Shown here: piece by piece, positions 54,549 to 64,000 of the stretch | How positions within the stretch are numbered: position 1 is the first letter of the stretch | Layout: every line of letters begins with the position of its first letter | DNA from: JAOPZW01 sp963789015 | Lineage (GTDB): Bacteria; Actinomycetota; Thermoleophilia; Solirubrobacterales; Solirubrobacteraceae | Direction of reading: 5' to 3' | Length of the DNA: 64,000 nucleotides | Assembly: GCA_963789015.1 (NCBI GenBank) | Contig: CAWBIU010000001.1 | Location: forward strand, 2,356,001 to 2,420,000 | The notes under the pieces: generated by a model | Seen by the model: only the letters and a program-made list of their open reading frames with translations | What the model was told of the DNA's origin: nothing | Database searches by the model: none | Made by a program: the position numbers and the translations under genes

Positions 54549-55295
54549 TCATGTCGTCGCGGCCTCCGGCGATCGCTGCTCATCGATCCGCAGCGAGAAG
54601 ATCGTCGAGTCGTAGCCGCTCGAGCGCCGCGGAGCGATCTTGAGATACAGCACCTCCTCGGCGTTCACGCCGACGCTCGAAACTCCGAACGGCTTACGTG
54701 CTGCGCCGTTCCTGAGCGTCCCTGCCGCGAGCGTATCGACGCCCTTGCGAAGCACCCAGATGACCCCGTCACCGCCGCGCGGATCACCGTCGGTGACCGA
54801 GCCGCTGATCCTCACGCGCCCCCGAATGGGACTCGTCCACGCGACAATCGCCGAGCGCGTCTCCGAGGGGTGAGCGAACCCTTCAGGAGAAGCGCCCCGC
54901 ACGCCGACAATCGGAAACGAGACGCCCGTGGCAGGACCGTCCGGGCCGAGCCACACATCGAAGCCGCGCGCACCCAGCAAGCCCTCCGCATGGCGCCGCA
55001 GGCGCCTGAACGAGGACGGGTCGCGCGCCCGCTTGCTGCCGACCATGTATCCCCAGACCCCGGCGTTCCCGTAACGATCGCCACCGGGGTTGTGAAGCGA
55101 CCCCCTCACACGCGCGAAGTCACCCGCGAAGTCCCAAACCTCGACGGCGGACCGCGAGCTCGGACCGTCCGCGCTCGGCGCAACGGCAAAGCCGTTCCTG
55201 TCCTCCAACAACAAGGCGACGCTCAGGGCAACAAAGGCACCGATCATCACAGCCCACAGCGCCACGGTCACCCACGTGCCTGCCCTGCGCCTCAT
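54549..55295 (-). CDS. Membrane-anchored exported protein with a jelly-roll-like domain, unknown
   Basis: 248 residues. One N-terminal helix (WVTVALWAVMIGAFVALSVA) anchors the protein with the rest outside. The ectodomain is beta-rich: VWDFAGDFARVRGSLHNPGG, then WTSPIRGRVRISGSVTDGDP, GGDGVIWVLRKGVDTLAAG and the end SSGYDSTIFSLRIDE. The last part resembles lectin or carbohydrate-binding folds found in surface proteins, but I cannot name the family. No neighbour in the same transcript apart possibly from the gene at 55446. Confidence 0.5.
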   Translation of the reverse strand: MRRRAGTWVTVALWAVMIGAFVALSVALLLEDRNGFAVAPSADGPSSRSAVEVWDFAGDFARVRGSLHNPGGDRYGNAGVWGYMVGSKRARDPSSFRRLRRHAEGLLGARGFDVWLGPDGPATGVSFPIVGVRGASPEGFAHPSETRSAIVAWTSPIRGRVRISGSVTDGDPRGGDGVIWVLRKGVDTLAAGTLRNGAARKPFGVSSVGVNAEEVLYLKIAPRRSSGYDSTIFSLRIDEQRSPEAATT

Positions 55296-55445
55296 GCCGC
55301 CCCCCAGATCCGCGCATCGTCGTTGTTCTCTGGGAGTCCCCGCCGCCGTGACGCGTTACGCGCCCGTGTCGGGGGCTCCGCTGTGATCCAGGTCGAAGCG
55401 GGCCGTTACCTCGAGGCCCTCGGTGCTCGCCGTCGACGAGGCGCG

Positions 55446-56057
55446 CTAGTCCTGCAGCGGCCAGTCGATGCCGAAGCCGACGACGCGCCGGTTCGCCACG
55501 CGTCCGGCGCGGACCGTCTCCAGCACCGGCGCGGCGAGGCGGACCGGCCGCTCGGTGCCCGGGTCGGCGGCCCAGCGGACGACCATCCGCAGGACGACGT
55601 CCTCGTGGTCGCCGGACGTGTCGGTGGTGAAGAGGGGAGAGGCGACGACCTTCGGCTCGCGGCCGGGCGCCGGCGCGCTGGGGCGCGGCGGGAACGGGAG
55701 CAGCACCGCACCGCTCTGGTCGGCGCTGAGCGCCCGCGGCCACGACGCTGTCGAGAGGCGCCCACCGTGGCGGCGCCACGTGCGCTCGCGGTCGGCCTTC
55801 CAGCGGCCGTAGCCGGCGGCGTCGCTGACCTGCACGACGAGTTGCACGTCGAGCGCCCGCGTATCGGCGCCCGCGGCCCGCCCCGCCAGCGCGCGCATGC
55901 TGCGCGCGAGCTCGGCCACGCGCGGCCCGCGCTCGGCATCGGAGCGCATGGTCGCCTGCCCGGCGGCATCGAGGCGGACGGAGACGCGGCGCAGTCGGTC
56001 GAGCATGCGTGCGGTATCGGCCCTCGGACGAGCGGGCTTGACGCGCGGTGTCAGCAT
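55446..56057 (-). CDS. Hypothetical protein
   Basis: 203 residues from ATG 56057. Arg- and Ala-rich, with helices in the first half (TARMLDRLRRVSVRLDAAGQ, ARSMRALAGRAAGADTRALD) and a beta-like second half (DVVLRMVVRWAADPGTERPV, NRRVVGFGIDWPLQD). No signal peptide, membrane segment or known motif. GC and codon use match the high-GC background, unlike the 48.4-49.4 kb genes. Confidence 0.45.
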   Translation of the reverse strand: MLTPRVKPARPRADTARMLDRLRRVSVRLDAAGQATMRSDAERGPRVAELARSMRALAGRAAGADTRALDVQLVVQVSDAAGYGRWKADRERTWRRHGGRLSTASWPRALSADQSGAVLLPFPPRPSAPAPGREPKVVASPLFTTDTSGDHEDVVLRMVVRWAADPGTERPVRLAAPVLETVRAGRVANRRVVGFGIDWPLQD

Positions 56058-56134
56058 TCCGTTCCCGCATTCTCCGAAGATCCTTCGGGAATTCCTAACC
56101 GGCGTTCATCGCTGCTTAATCCCGGAGCGGTGAA

Positions 56135-56554
56135 GTGGACGCCATGGCGAGCACGACGACCCTCCGGCCCCACCGCACGACGGCGGGCCGTTCGGCACTG
56201 GAGAGCGACGTCCGGTACGCCGGCGTGGCAGACCGGTGGGGCCGGGACGTCTGGGTCGAGCGCGACGGGGTGCGAGACGTGCTGCGCCATCGTGGCGAGG
56301 AGCCGATCGCCGGGTTCGCCTGGGGACGTCGGGGGATCGCGGCGCGAGAGCTCGCGCGGGCGATCCTCGTCGACGCCACCGGCAGCCCGGCGGTCGGCGA
56401 GCGCTTCTGCCGCGAGCTGACCCACGCGATCGTCGCCCAGCTCCCCGAGGACGGCTTCGAGCTGACGCGCGACGACATCCTGCGCTGGCTCGAGCGGACG
56501 AGCCGCTTCAGCCCGGCGGCGGGTCCTCGGCGAGCAGGCGCTCCACCGAGCTGA
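56135..56554 (+). CDS. DUF6166-like protein
   Basis: 139 residues from GTG 56135 (GGAG at 56124-56127, 7-nt spacing; ATG 56144 is less well placed). The central part AGFAWGRRGIAARELARAIL, FCRELTHAIVAQLPEDGFEL and TRDDILRWLE follow the plan of DUF6166, small proteins of unknown role found in bacteria and phages. The last 47 nt overlap the convergent thiamine-binding gene. Confidence 0.6.
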   Translation: MDAMASTTTLRPHRTTAGRSALESDVRYAGVADRWGRDVWVERDGVRDVLRHRGEEPIAGFAWGRRGIAARELARAILVDATGSPAVGERFCRELTHAIVAQLPEDGFELTRDDILRWLERTSRFSPAAGPRRAGAPPS

Positions 56555-56828
56555 CCTTGTCCTCGAGCGTCTGCTCGCGGTCGCGCCGCTCGTCGAGCTT
56601 GAGGACGGAGTACACGCGCGGGATCCCGAGCTCGAACGGGACCGCGTGCAGCTCGCCGACGACGGCGAGGATGTCCTCCGTGCGCCCCTCGAGCGACGTC
56701 CCCATCGCGTGCATCGCGTACCGCACGCGGTGCTGCGCCGCGAGGCGGCGCTGGATCTCGGCCACGTAGCGGCTCGCGCTCGCGTCGGCGCGCCCGAGCG
56801 CGATCACCGTGAGGTCGGCGGTCGCCAC
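56508..56828 (-). CDS. MTH1187-type thiamine-binding protein
   Basis: 106 residues. Short ferredoxin-like fold: DLTVIALGRADASASRYVAE at the start, HRVRYAMHAMGTSLEGRTED and AVVGELHAVPFELGIPRVYS. Proteins of this family (YqgV, DUF77) bind thiamine or a related pyrimidine as oligomers. The gene stands alone. Its last 47 nt overlap the end of the DUF6166-like gene, so the C-terminal tail (AEDPPPG) may be variable. Confidence 0.75.
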   Translation of the reverse strand: MATADLTVIALGRADASASRYVAEIQRRLAAQHRVRYAMHAMGTSLEGRTEDILAVVGELHAVPFELGIPRVYSVLKLDERRDREQTLEDKVSSVERLLAEDPPPG

Positions 56829-56894
56829 GAGGTCAGAGGATCCTCCGGGCCATCGCCCGGCATCCTAGTTCCCGCGCCGCGGCGGGCCGTGCCC

Positions 56895-57167
56895 CTACCA
56901 GGCCTGTGACGCGCCGCAATGCGGGCAGGCCACCGACGCCGAGACGTCGGCCTTCCAGACGTAGCCGCAGCCGCAGGTGTACTGCGCACGGTCGTCGGGG
57001 CCCCCCGAATTTCGCAGACGGCGCTCGTCGGCCAGGTCATCCACCGGGAGAGGATCCGGCGCGGCCACTTCCGTGGTCGTCGCCGGATCGCGCCGGAGGA
57101 GTGCCGGGCGTCGATTCGGGCCGCTGCGGCGGCGCGAGTCTGTGTATCGCTTGGATCTGACTCGCAT
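56895..57167 (-). CDS. Small zinc-ribbon protein
   Basis: 90 residues from ATG 57167, with GGAGAA 8 nt upstream. The first 50 residues are Arg-rich and probably disordered; the C-terminal half has a zinc ribbon with Cys residues in QYTCGCGYVWKADV and VACPHCGASQAW. Such a CxC...CxxC module binds one zinc. Divergent from ccmE with 154 nt between the starts. No function known. Confidence 0.6.
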   Translation of the reverse strand: MRVRSKRYTDSRRRSGPNRRPALLRRDPATTTEVAAPDPLPVDDLADERRLRNSGGPDDRAQYTCGCGYVWKADVSASVACPHCGASQAW

Positions 57168-57321
57168 GAAATGGTTCTCCCCAAAGGACGCTGTAGCACT
57201 CGAAAGGTTTCGCCGTACGGCCCGATGTGCGTGCCATCGCAACACAACGCAACATTGGCGCACCCCTCGGTGCGCGGACTGCGTCGCTCGCCGCCGTGTT
57301 CGGCATACTGGGGGGGCGCAC

Positions 57322-57729
57322 ATGGACCCTGCCCGGAAGCGCCGCATCCGTCTCGTCGTCGCCCTGAGCGCTGCCGTCGTGCTCGCGACGGCGCTCATCT
57401 ACACGAGCTTCTCGGCCTCCAGCGAGGCCGTCACGCCGAGCCGCCTGGCCTCGAGCGCCGACGCCGGCGAGTCCTACAAGCTCACGGGCAAGGTCGTCGA
57501 CGGCTCGGTCACCGACATCCCGGGCGGCAAGGTCTTCCGGGTGCGCGACCGCGAGGGCTCGGCCTCCGTGCCCGTCCGCTACGTCGGCGCCGTGCCCGAC
57601 CCGTTCCGCGAGGGACGCGAGGTCATCGTCACGGTCCGCAAGCAGGGCGACACGTTCGTGGGCGAGCGCGACTCGCTCGTGACCAAATGCCCCTCGAAGT
57701 TCTCCGACAAGCCCAACCAGCAGACCTGA
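57322..57729 (+). CDS. ccmE: Heme chaperone CcmE with CxxxF heme site
   Basis: 135 residues. Membrane helix at about 9-30 (RLVVALSAAVVLATALIYTS), then an OB-fold: YKLTGKVVDGSVTDIPGGKV, VPVRYVGAVPDPFREGREVI. CcmE holds heme covalently before transfer to cytochrome c. Most have HxxxY; here the equivalent is Cys123 in LVTKCPSKF, giving CxxxF. A CxxxY form was described for Desulfovibrio and archaea. The gene starts a plus-strand System I group with ccmF 4 nt after its stop. Confidence 0.88.
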   Translation: MDPARKRRIRLVVALSAAVVLATALIYTSFSASSEAVTPSRLASSADAGESYKLTGKVVDGSVTDIPGGKVFRVRDREGSASVPVRYVGAVPDPFREGREVIVTVRKQGDTFVGERDSLVTKCPSKFSDKPNQQT

Positions 57730-57733
57730 TCGC

Positions 57734-59940
<2,207 letters not shown>

Positions 59941-59962
<22 letters not shown>

Positions 59963-60252
59963 TCGTCATCGTCCTGCTCGGCATCGTCGTGCTGCTCGTC
60001 AGCGCGCCGCTGCGCAAGGGGGCGACGGGCGCGGGCGAGGAGCGCGACGAGGGCGAGCGCGCCGACCTCGAGGCCGCGCGCGACGCCAAGTACCGCGAGA
60101 TCCGCGACGCCGAGCTGGACCTGCGCACGGGCAAGCTCTCCGAGGAGGACTGGCGCGCCCAGGACGGCGAGCTGCGGCGCGAGGCGATCGAGATCCTGCG
60201 CCGCCTCGACGCGCTCGGCGAGCCGCCGCCCGACCGGCCGGCGCGCACCTGA
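59941..60252 (+). CDS. CcmI-like short membrane protein
   Basis: 103 residues from GTG 59941. One membrane helix (LIVIVLLGIVVLLVSAPL), then a charged helix EERADLEAARDAKYREIRDA and LDLRTGKLSEEDWRAQDGEL, the pattern of the CcmI/CycH N-terminal part. The TPR domain of full-length CcmI is absent. It would help place apocytochrome c at the CcmF complex. It overlaps the uncorrected ccmF end by 22 nt. Confidence 0.7.
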
Positions 60253-60271
60253 CCCGCGCTACCATCGCGGC

Positions 60272-60505
60272 ATGGAGCTGTTCTTCTCGGTCGTGCAGGT
60301 GATCATCTCGGTGGTCCTGATCTTCCTGGTGCTCATGCACTCGGGCAAGGACGCCGGCCTGTCGGGCGCCTTCGGCGTCGGCAGCGGTCAGGGTCCGCTC
60401 GGCGGCGGCTCGCTCGTGGAGCGCAACCTGAACCGCTGGACGATCGGCTTCGCGATCGCGTTCACGCTCAACACGATCGTGCTCATCAAGCAGCCCTGGG
60501 ACTGA
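60272..60505 (+). CDS. secG: Protein translocase subunit SecG
   Basis: 77 residues. Two membrane helices (FFSVVQVIISVVLIFLVLMH and WTIGFAIAFTLNTIVLI) joined by the conserved Gly-rich loop GKDAGLSGAFGVGSGQGPLG. It supports SecYE-dependent secretion. In many Actinobacteria secG follows tpiA; here it stands beside the Ccm genes, 19 nt after the CcmI-like stop. Confidence 0.92.
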   Translation: MELFFSVVQVIISVVLIFLVLMHSGKDAGLSGAFGVGSGQGPLGGGSLVERNLNRWTIGFAIAFTLNTIVLIKQPWD

Positions 60506-60542
60506 CGTCCTCACGCGCGCACGCTGCGCACGCGCGCGCGAG

Positions 60543-61913
60543 TCAGACGGTCTGGCCGGTGATGCGGAAACCGCCCGCGCGCAGCGCGGGGCAGACGACG
60601 CCGGTCGCGAAGCGCCGGCCGTAGAAGTCGCCCTCCGAGACGAGCCGCTGGCTGCTCGTCAGCGCCTCCGCCGCCTCGAGGATGCGCAGCGCCGAGTCGG
60701 TGAAGCGCACGTCGCGCACGGGCGGGCCGATGCGGCCGTCCTGCACGAGGAAGGTGCCGTCGCGCGAGGTGCCGGTCAGCAGCGTCTGCTTCTCGTGAAC
60801 CGGGTTGACGTACCAGAAGCGCGTCACGTACAGCCCGCGCTCGATCGGCGCGATCAGCTCCGTCTCGTCGGCCGCGCCGCCGCCGATGAGCACGAGGTTC
60901 GTGGGCATGGCGCCGAAGCCGCTGCCGCCGGGCACGAGCGCGTGGCCGGTCGAGCGCGCGCCGCCGCCCGCCCGCGCGGCGGAGCGCGTGTCGTGGACCA
61001 CGCTGTGGGCGACGCCGTCCTGGATCAGCGGCAACGGCCGCTTGGGCACGCCCTCGGCGTCGAACGCGCGCGGCAGCGTGCGCGAGAAGCGCGGCGAGTC
61101 GCTGAGGTTGATCGCCGGCGCGGCGACGCGGGTGCCCAGGCGCCCGTCGAGCGCGCCGCGGCCCTCGGCGTGCGCCAGCCCGTTGAAGGCCAGGTAGCCG
61201 AGGAACTCGAGCAGCGTCCCGACGGCGTCGGGCTCGAGCACCACCGGGTACTCGCCGGGCTCCAGCTCGACCGGCTCTTCGCGCGTGACCTTCGAGGCGG
61301 CGCGGCGGGCGATCGCCGCCGGGTCGAGCGTGCTCGCCGCGATCGCCGCCTCGGCGCCCCAGCCCGTGCGCCCCGACGCATCGCGGGCGACGACCTTCAT
61401 GTACGCGTCGGTGACGTCGTCGCGGACGCGGATGCCCTTCGACGTGGCGATCGCCGTCTCGACGGCGCCCGTCGTCCAGATCCCGAACGCCTCGAGGTCG
61501 TGCTCGGCGCACACCTCGAACGCGGCGGCCAGCGCCGCGCCGGCCTGGGCGGGGTCGAGCGCCGCGGTCGCCGGGTCGAAGCCGTGGTGGCCGCGGACCG
61601 GCGCCGGCTCGGGCAGACCGGGGTACTCGCCCGGCTCACCGGCGGCGCGCGAGGCGGCGCGCGCGCTGGCGTCGGCGCGGGCGGCGACGTCGCGCATGCC
61701 CGCGTCGGTCAGGTCGTTCGTGTCGGCCGCGCCGGTGTGCCCGTCGTGGACGCGGAGCACGGAGACGCTGAGGTCGTCGACCTGGGTGGCCTGCGTCGGC
61801 GCCGAGCGCGCGAAGCGCGAGACGAGCGAGCGCTCGCGGGTCACCGTGGCCTGCGCCTCGCCGGTGGTGTGGGAGAGGGCGCGCTCGGCGAGCTCGATCG
61901 CCAGCTCTCTCAC
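60543..61913 (-). CDS. TldE/PmbA-family protein
   Basis: 456 residues from GTG 61913. It lacks the HExxxH zinc motif of TldD but has the shared fold (FGIWTTGAVETAIATSKGIR, GAAIAASTLDP-like repeats, PLPLIQDGVAHSVVHDTRSA, ALVPGGSGFGAMPTNLVLIG, TGTSRDGTFLVQDGRIG). It probably pairs with the TldD encoded upstream (4-nt overlap), where TldE is the regulatory subunit of a protease that removes peptides or processes peptide antibiotics. It is convergent with secG. Confidence 0.85.
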   Translation of the reverse strand: MRELAIELAERALSHTTGEAQATVTRERSLVSRFARSAPTQATQVDDLSVSVLRVHDGHTGAADTNDLTDAGMRDVAARADASARAASRAAGEPGEYPGLPEPAPVRGHHGFDPATAALDPAQAGAALAAAFEVCAEHDLEAFGIWTTGAVETAIATSKGIRVRDDVTDAYMKVVARDASGRTGWGAEAAIAASTLDPAAIARRAASKVTREEPVELEPGEYPVVLEPDAVGTLLEFLGYLAFNGLAHAEGRGALDGRLGTRVAAPAINLSDSPRFSRTLPRAFDAEGVPKRPLPLIQDGVAHSVVHDTRSAARAGGGARSTGHALVPGGSGFGAMPTNLVLIGGGAADETELIAPIERGLYVTRFWYVNPVHEKQTLLTGTSRDGTFLVQDGRIGPPVRDVRFTDSALRILEAAEALTSSQRLVSEGDFYGRRFATGVVCPALRAGGFRITGQTV

Positions 61914-63352
61914 GCGACGCCCACCTGGACGTCGCGGAAGCGCGCCGGCGCGGCGCCGTGCGAGACCGACATGACCTGGCCGGGCTCGCCCTTGCCGCAG
62001 TTCGTCAGGCCCCACAGCCGCCACTCCTCCGGGCCGCAGACGGCGTCGAGCGAGCCCCAGAAGCGGGGCGTGATGCCGGCGTAGGACGGGTTGCGGAGCA
62101 GGCGCCCGAGGCGCCCGCCGCGGATCTCGCGGCCGACCTCGGTGGCGAACTGGAACTGCAGGCGGCGGTCGTCGATCGACCACGAGCGGTTCGTCTCGAG
62201 CAGGATCCCCTCGTCCGTGTCGGCGATCAGGTCCTCGAGGGTCCCGGCCTCGCCGGGCTCGATCGACACGTTCGTCATGCGCACGATCGGCTGGCGCGCG
62301 AAGCCGTCGGCACGGGCGCAGCCGCCGGACTCGTCGAGGCCGAGGGCGGCCGCCGACTCGCGGTTGGACAGCGTGGCGCGTAGGACGCCCTGGTCGATGA
62401 GCGGGTAGCGGCGCGCGGCCACGCCCTCGTCGTCCCAGCCGAACGACCCCAGCGCGCCCGGCAGCGTCGCGTCGGCGACGATCGTCAGGCGGTCCGAGCC
62501 ATAGCGCAGCGAGCCGAGGTCCCCGGGCGACACCCAGCTCGTGCCCGCGTAGGAGGCCTCGCCGAGCTGGATCCGGTCGAGCTCGAGGGCGTGCCCGATC
62601 GACTCGTGGATCTGCAGCGCGAGCTGTTCGCCGTCGAGGACGACCGTCGTGATCCCCTCCGGGCAGGGCGGCGCGCTGAGCAGCTCGAGCGCCTCGTCGG
62701 CGACCCGCGGCCCGTGGCCGGCGAGGTCGAGCGCGAGCACGTGCTCCCAGCCGGCGGCGGCGAACAGCCCGCCGTGGGCGAGCGGGTAGGAGCGCACCTG
62801 CAGCTCCGAGCCGTCCGTCGCCCAGGCGGCGATCCCGGCGCCGCAGGCCACGAGCTCCTGCGTGCACGCGGCGCCGTCGGTGGTGGCGAGCGCCTTGCGA
62901 TCGCGCCACGCGCGCGTCGCCGCGACGCTGCGCACGAGCCGCTCGTCGGCGGTGCGCAGCGCGCTCTCGGCCGCGAGCAGGTGGTCGAGCTTCTCGTCGA
63001 GCGACACGTCGAACGGGTCGATCTCGTGCGGCGAGGCCCAGTGCCCCTCGGCGGGGCGCACGGGGGTGAGCGGGCCCTCGGGCGCCGCGGGCTGCGCCTC
63101 GGCGATGGCCAGGGCCCGCGCGAAGGCCGCCTCCGCGCCGGACGCGCTGACGTCGCGCGTGGCCGCGAAGCCCCAGCCTCCGCCGACCCGGACGCGCACG
63201 CCGATTCCCTCGGCGGACGCCGTCGCGATGTCCTCGACGCGGCCGCTGCGCACCGACAGCGCCTCCTCGCGGCGCTCGACGTGGCGCGCCTCGGCGTAGG
63301 AGCAGCGCCCCTGCACCCGCGACATCAGCTCGGTGAGGATGTCGAGCGTCAC
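61910..63352 (-). CDS. TldD-family metalloprotease
   Basis: 480 residues from GTG 63352 (GTG 63355 is an alternative). The catalytic zinc motif is visible as LQIHESIGHALELDRIQLGE near residue 245 (HExxxH and a later Glu), with the cysteine-containing end LWGLTNCGKGEPGQVMSVSH. TldD forms a heterodimer with TldE and cleaves unfolded peptides; in E. coli it matures microcin B17. No peptide precursor is seen close by. Overlaps both neighbours by 4 nt, including the Fe-type alcohol dehydrogenase. Confidence 0.88.
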   Translation of the reverse strand: MTLDILTELMSRVQGRCSYAEARHVERREEALSVRSGRVEDIATASAEGIGVRVRVGGGWGFAATRDVSASGAEAAFARALAIAEAQPAAPEGPLTPVRPAEGHWASPHEIDPFDVSLDEKLDHLLAAESALRTADERLVRSVAATRAWRDRKALATTDGAACTQELVACGAGIAAWATDGSELQVRSYPLAHGGLFAAAGWEHVLALDLAGHGPRVADEALELLSAPPCPEGITTVVLDGEQLALQIHESIGHALELDRIQLGEASYAGTSWVSPGDLGSLRYGSDRLTIVADATLPGALGSFGWDDEGVAARRYPLIDQGVLRATLSNRESAAALGLDESGGCARADGFARQPIVRMTNVSIEPGEAGTLEDLIADTDEGILLETNRSWSIDDRRLQFQFATEVGREIRGGRLGRLLRNPSYAGITPRFWGSLDAVCGPEEWRLWGLTNCGKGEPGQVMSVSHGAAPARFRDVQVGVA

Positions 63353-64000
63353 CACGCCCGACGGTACAGGTCGCGGATCTCCTGCGGCTCGGCGGCCGGC
63401 GGTGTGCGCCTCAGCTCGGCACGTCCCGCGGCCGCCTGCGCGCAGTCGTCGAGCACGGACTCGTCGACGCCGATGTCGCGCAGCCGCCGTGCCCCGGCCA
63501 GGCCGGCGAGGCGCTCGGCGAGCGGCGCGACGTCGAGTGCGTCGAGGCCGCGGTCGCTCAGCGCGACCAGCGAGTGCGGGAGCATCGCCGCGTTGGCCGG
63601 GCCGTGCCCGGCGCCGGCCAGGCGCACGAGCGTCTGGCACAGCACGTGGTGCAGGCCGTAGCCGGACTGGTCGATCGTGTAGCCGGCGAGGAGGGCGGCG
63701 AGCGCGAGGGCGTCGCGGTCGGGCTCGTCGCCCGTCCGCGTAGGCCTCCGCGGTCAGCCGCGCCGCCTCGCGAGCGGCCAGCGTGGGCACCGGCGACGCG
63801 CGGTCGCTGACAGCGCCCTCGACGGCGTGGCCCAGCGAGTTGGCCGCGCTCGCCGCCAGCTCTGCGGGCGGCTGCGAGGCCGAGATCGCCGGGTCGTTGA
63901 TCACGATCGCCGGTCGCACGTGCGGCGTCGACGCGTCGACCCCCGCCGCGTGGCGGTGGATCTTCGTCATCTCGGCTGCGCTCAACGTCGTTGGGACGGC
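63349..64000 (-). CDS. Iron-containing alcohol dehydrogenase / maleylacetate reductase, 5' part outside the window, frameshifted
   Basis: About 215 residues of the C-terminal part are in the window; the start lies beyond 64000. The reading shows TTLSAAEMTKIHRHAAGVDA, VINDPAISASQPPAELAASA, a metal His in NSLGHAVEGAVS, and after a shift near 63735 GYGLHHVLCQTLVRLAGAGH with GPANAAMLPHSLVAL, two further metal ligands. These are the three-His set of the Fe-ADH family; the TTLSAAE start and HAVEG motif favour maleylacetate reductase. It is cotranscribed with TldD. Confidence 0.78.

Noticed and set aside
54132..56420. Long plus-strand open frame of over 760 codons
   Set aside because: It is Arg/Ala-rich without domains, begins inside a terminator hairpin and lies opposite two better minus-strand genes.
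47911..57320. A complete integrative element with att repeats at tRNA-Gly
   Set aside because: No integrase gene and no second copy of the tRNA 3' end were seen in the block, so only an accessory region is claimed.

Overview
The window is high-GC DNA (about 70 % or more by eye) with actinobacterial gene content: many GTG/TTG starts, 4-nt stop/start overlaps, an uvrC-rapZ-gap-pgk-tpiA block, a PknB-like kinase and many VOC, SDR and M20 enzymes. System I cytochrome c maturation genes (ccmE, ccmF, ccmH) are unusual for most Actinobacteria, and with the secreted-protein families seen here they suggest the class Thermoleophilia (Solirubrobacterales-like). The class is an inference from gene content only.

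Layout. 1-3.7 kb: the end of a secreted Ig-like protein, a DUF1918-like remnant, an unusual TadE-like/VanY/lytic transglycosylase fusion, an SRPBCC protein and an internally deleted alcohol dehydrogenase. 3.7-19.4 kb: one continuous plus-strand operon of about 15 genes, nearly all with overlapping stop and start codons. It holds an IclR regulator, Zn-dehydrogenase, HisC-like aminotransferase, HisB-like dehydratase, SDR, HisD-like dehydrogenase, an SsuABC/NMT1-type ABC importer, an FMN 2-hydroxy-acid oxidase, a phosphotriesterase-like hydrolase, and then the lower histidine-degradation set hutU, hutI, an M20 amidohydrolase and hutF. No hutH is present. The HisB and HisD homologues have lost or swapped substrate- and metal-binding residues. 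My reading is an undescribed catabolic route for an unphosphorylated imidazole compound that ends in the Hut pathway; this is the most interesting item.

19.6-27.1 kb: a fibronectin/chitobiase-type secreted protein broken by many frameshifts, two tiny ORFs, a DMT exporter, a GGDEF/HD-GYP membrane protein, a GT14-like glycosyltransferase and a threonine aldolase. 27.1-35.8 kb: uvrC, rapZ and the lower glycolysis operon gap-pgk-tpiA-gpmI. 35.8-38.0 kb: a divergent MarR / ring-cleaving dioxygenase / esterase set like the Bacillus Mhq quinone-response genes. 38.1-47.9 kb: hsp20, tgt, a Ser/Thr kinase, a phosphoesterase, an M48 protease, rlmH, argS and the ccdA-ccmH-ccmG (TlpA) genes. 47.9-57.2 kb: a tRNA-Gly(CCC) followed by an accessory block with a DUF4262 protein, a multicopper oxidase carrying two heavy-metal-binding modules, a flavoprotein, an HD-domain protein, a possible structured RNA and several unknown genes. 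57.3-60.5 kb: ccmE-ccmF-ccmI-like and secG. 60.5-64 kb: a TldE/TldD pair and a partial iron-type alcohol dehydrogenase.

Several otherwise normal genes are interrupted by single-base shifts, mostly of the +1 type next to C or G runs. Most are probably base-calling or assembly errors, except perhaps the 19.6-21.7 kb gene, where the density is far higher. Gene boundaries given for these are for the reconstructed reading.
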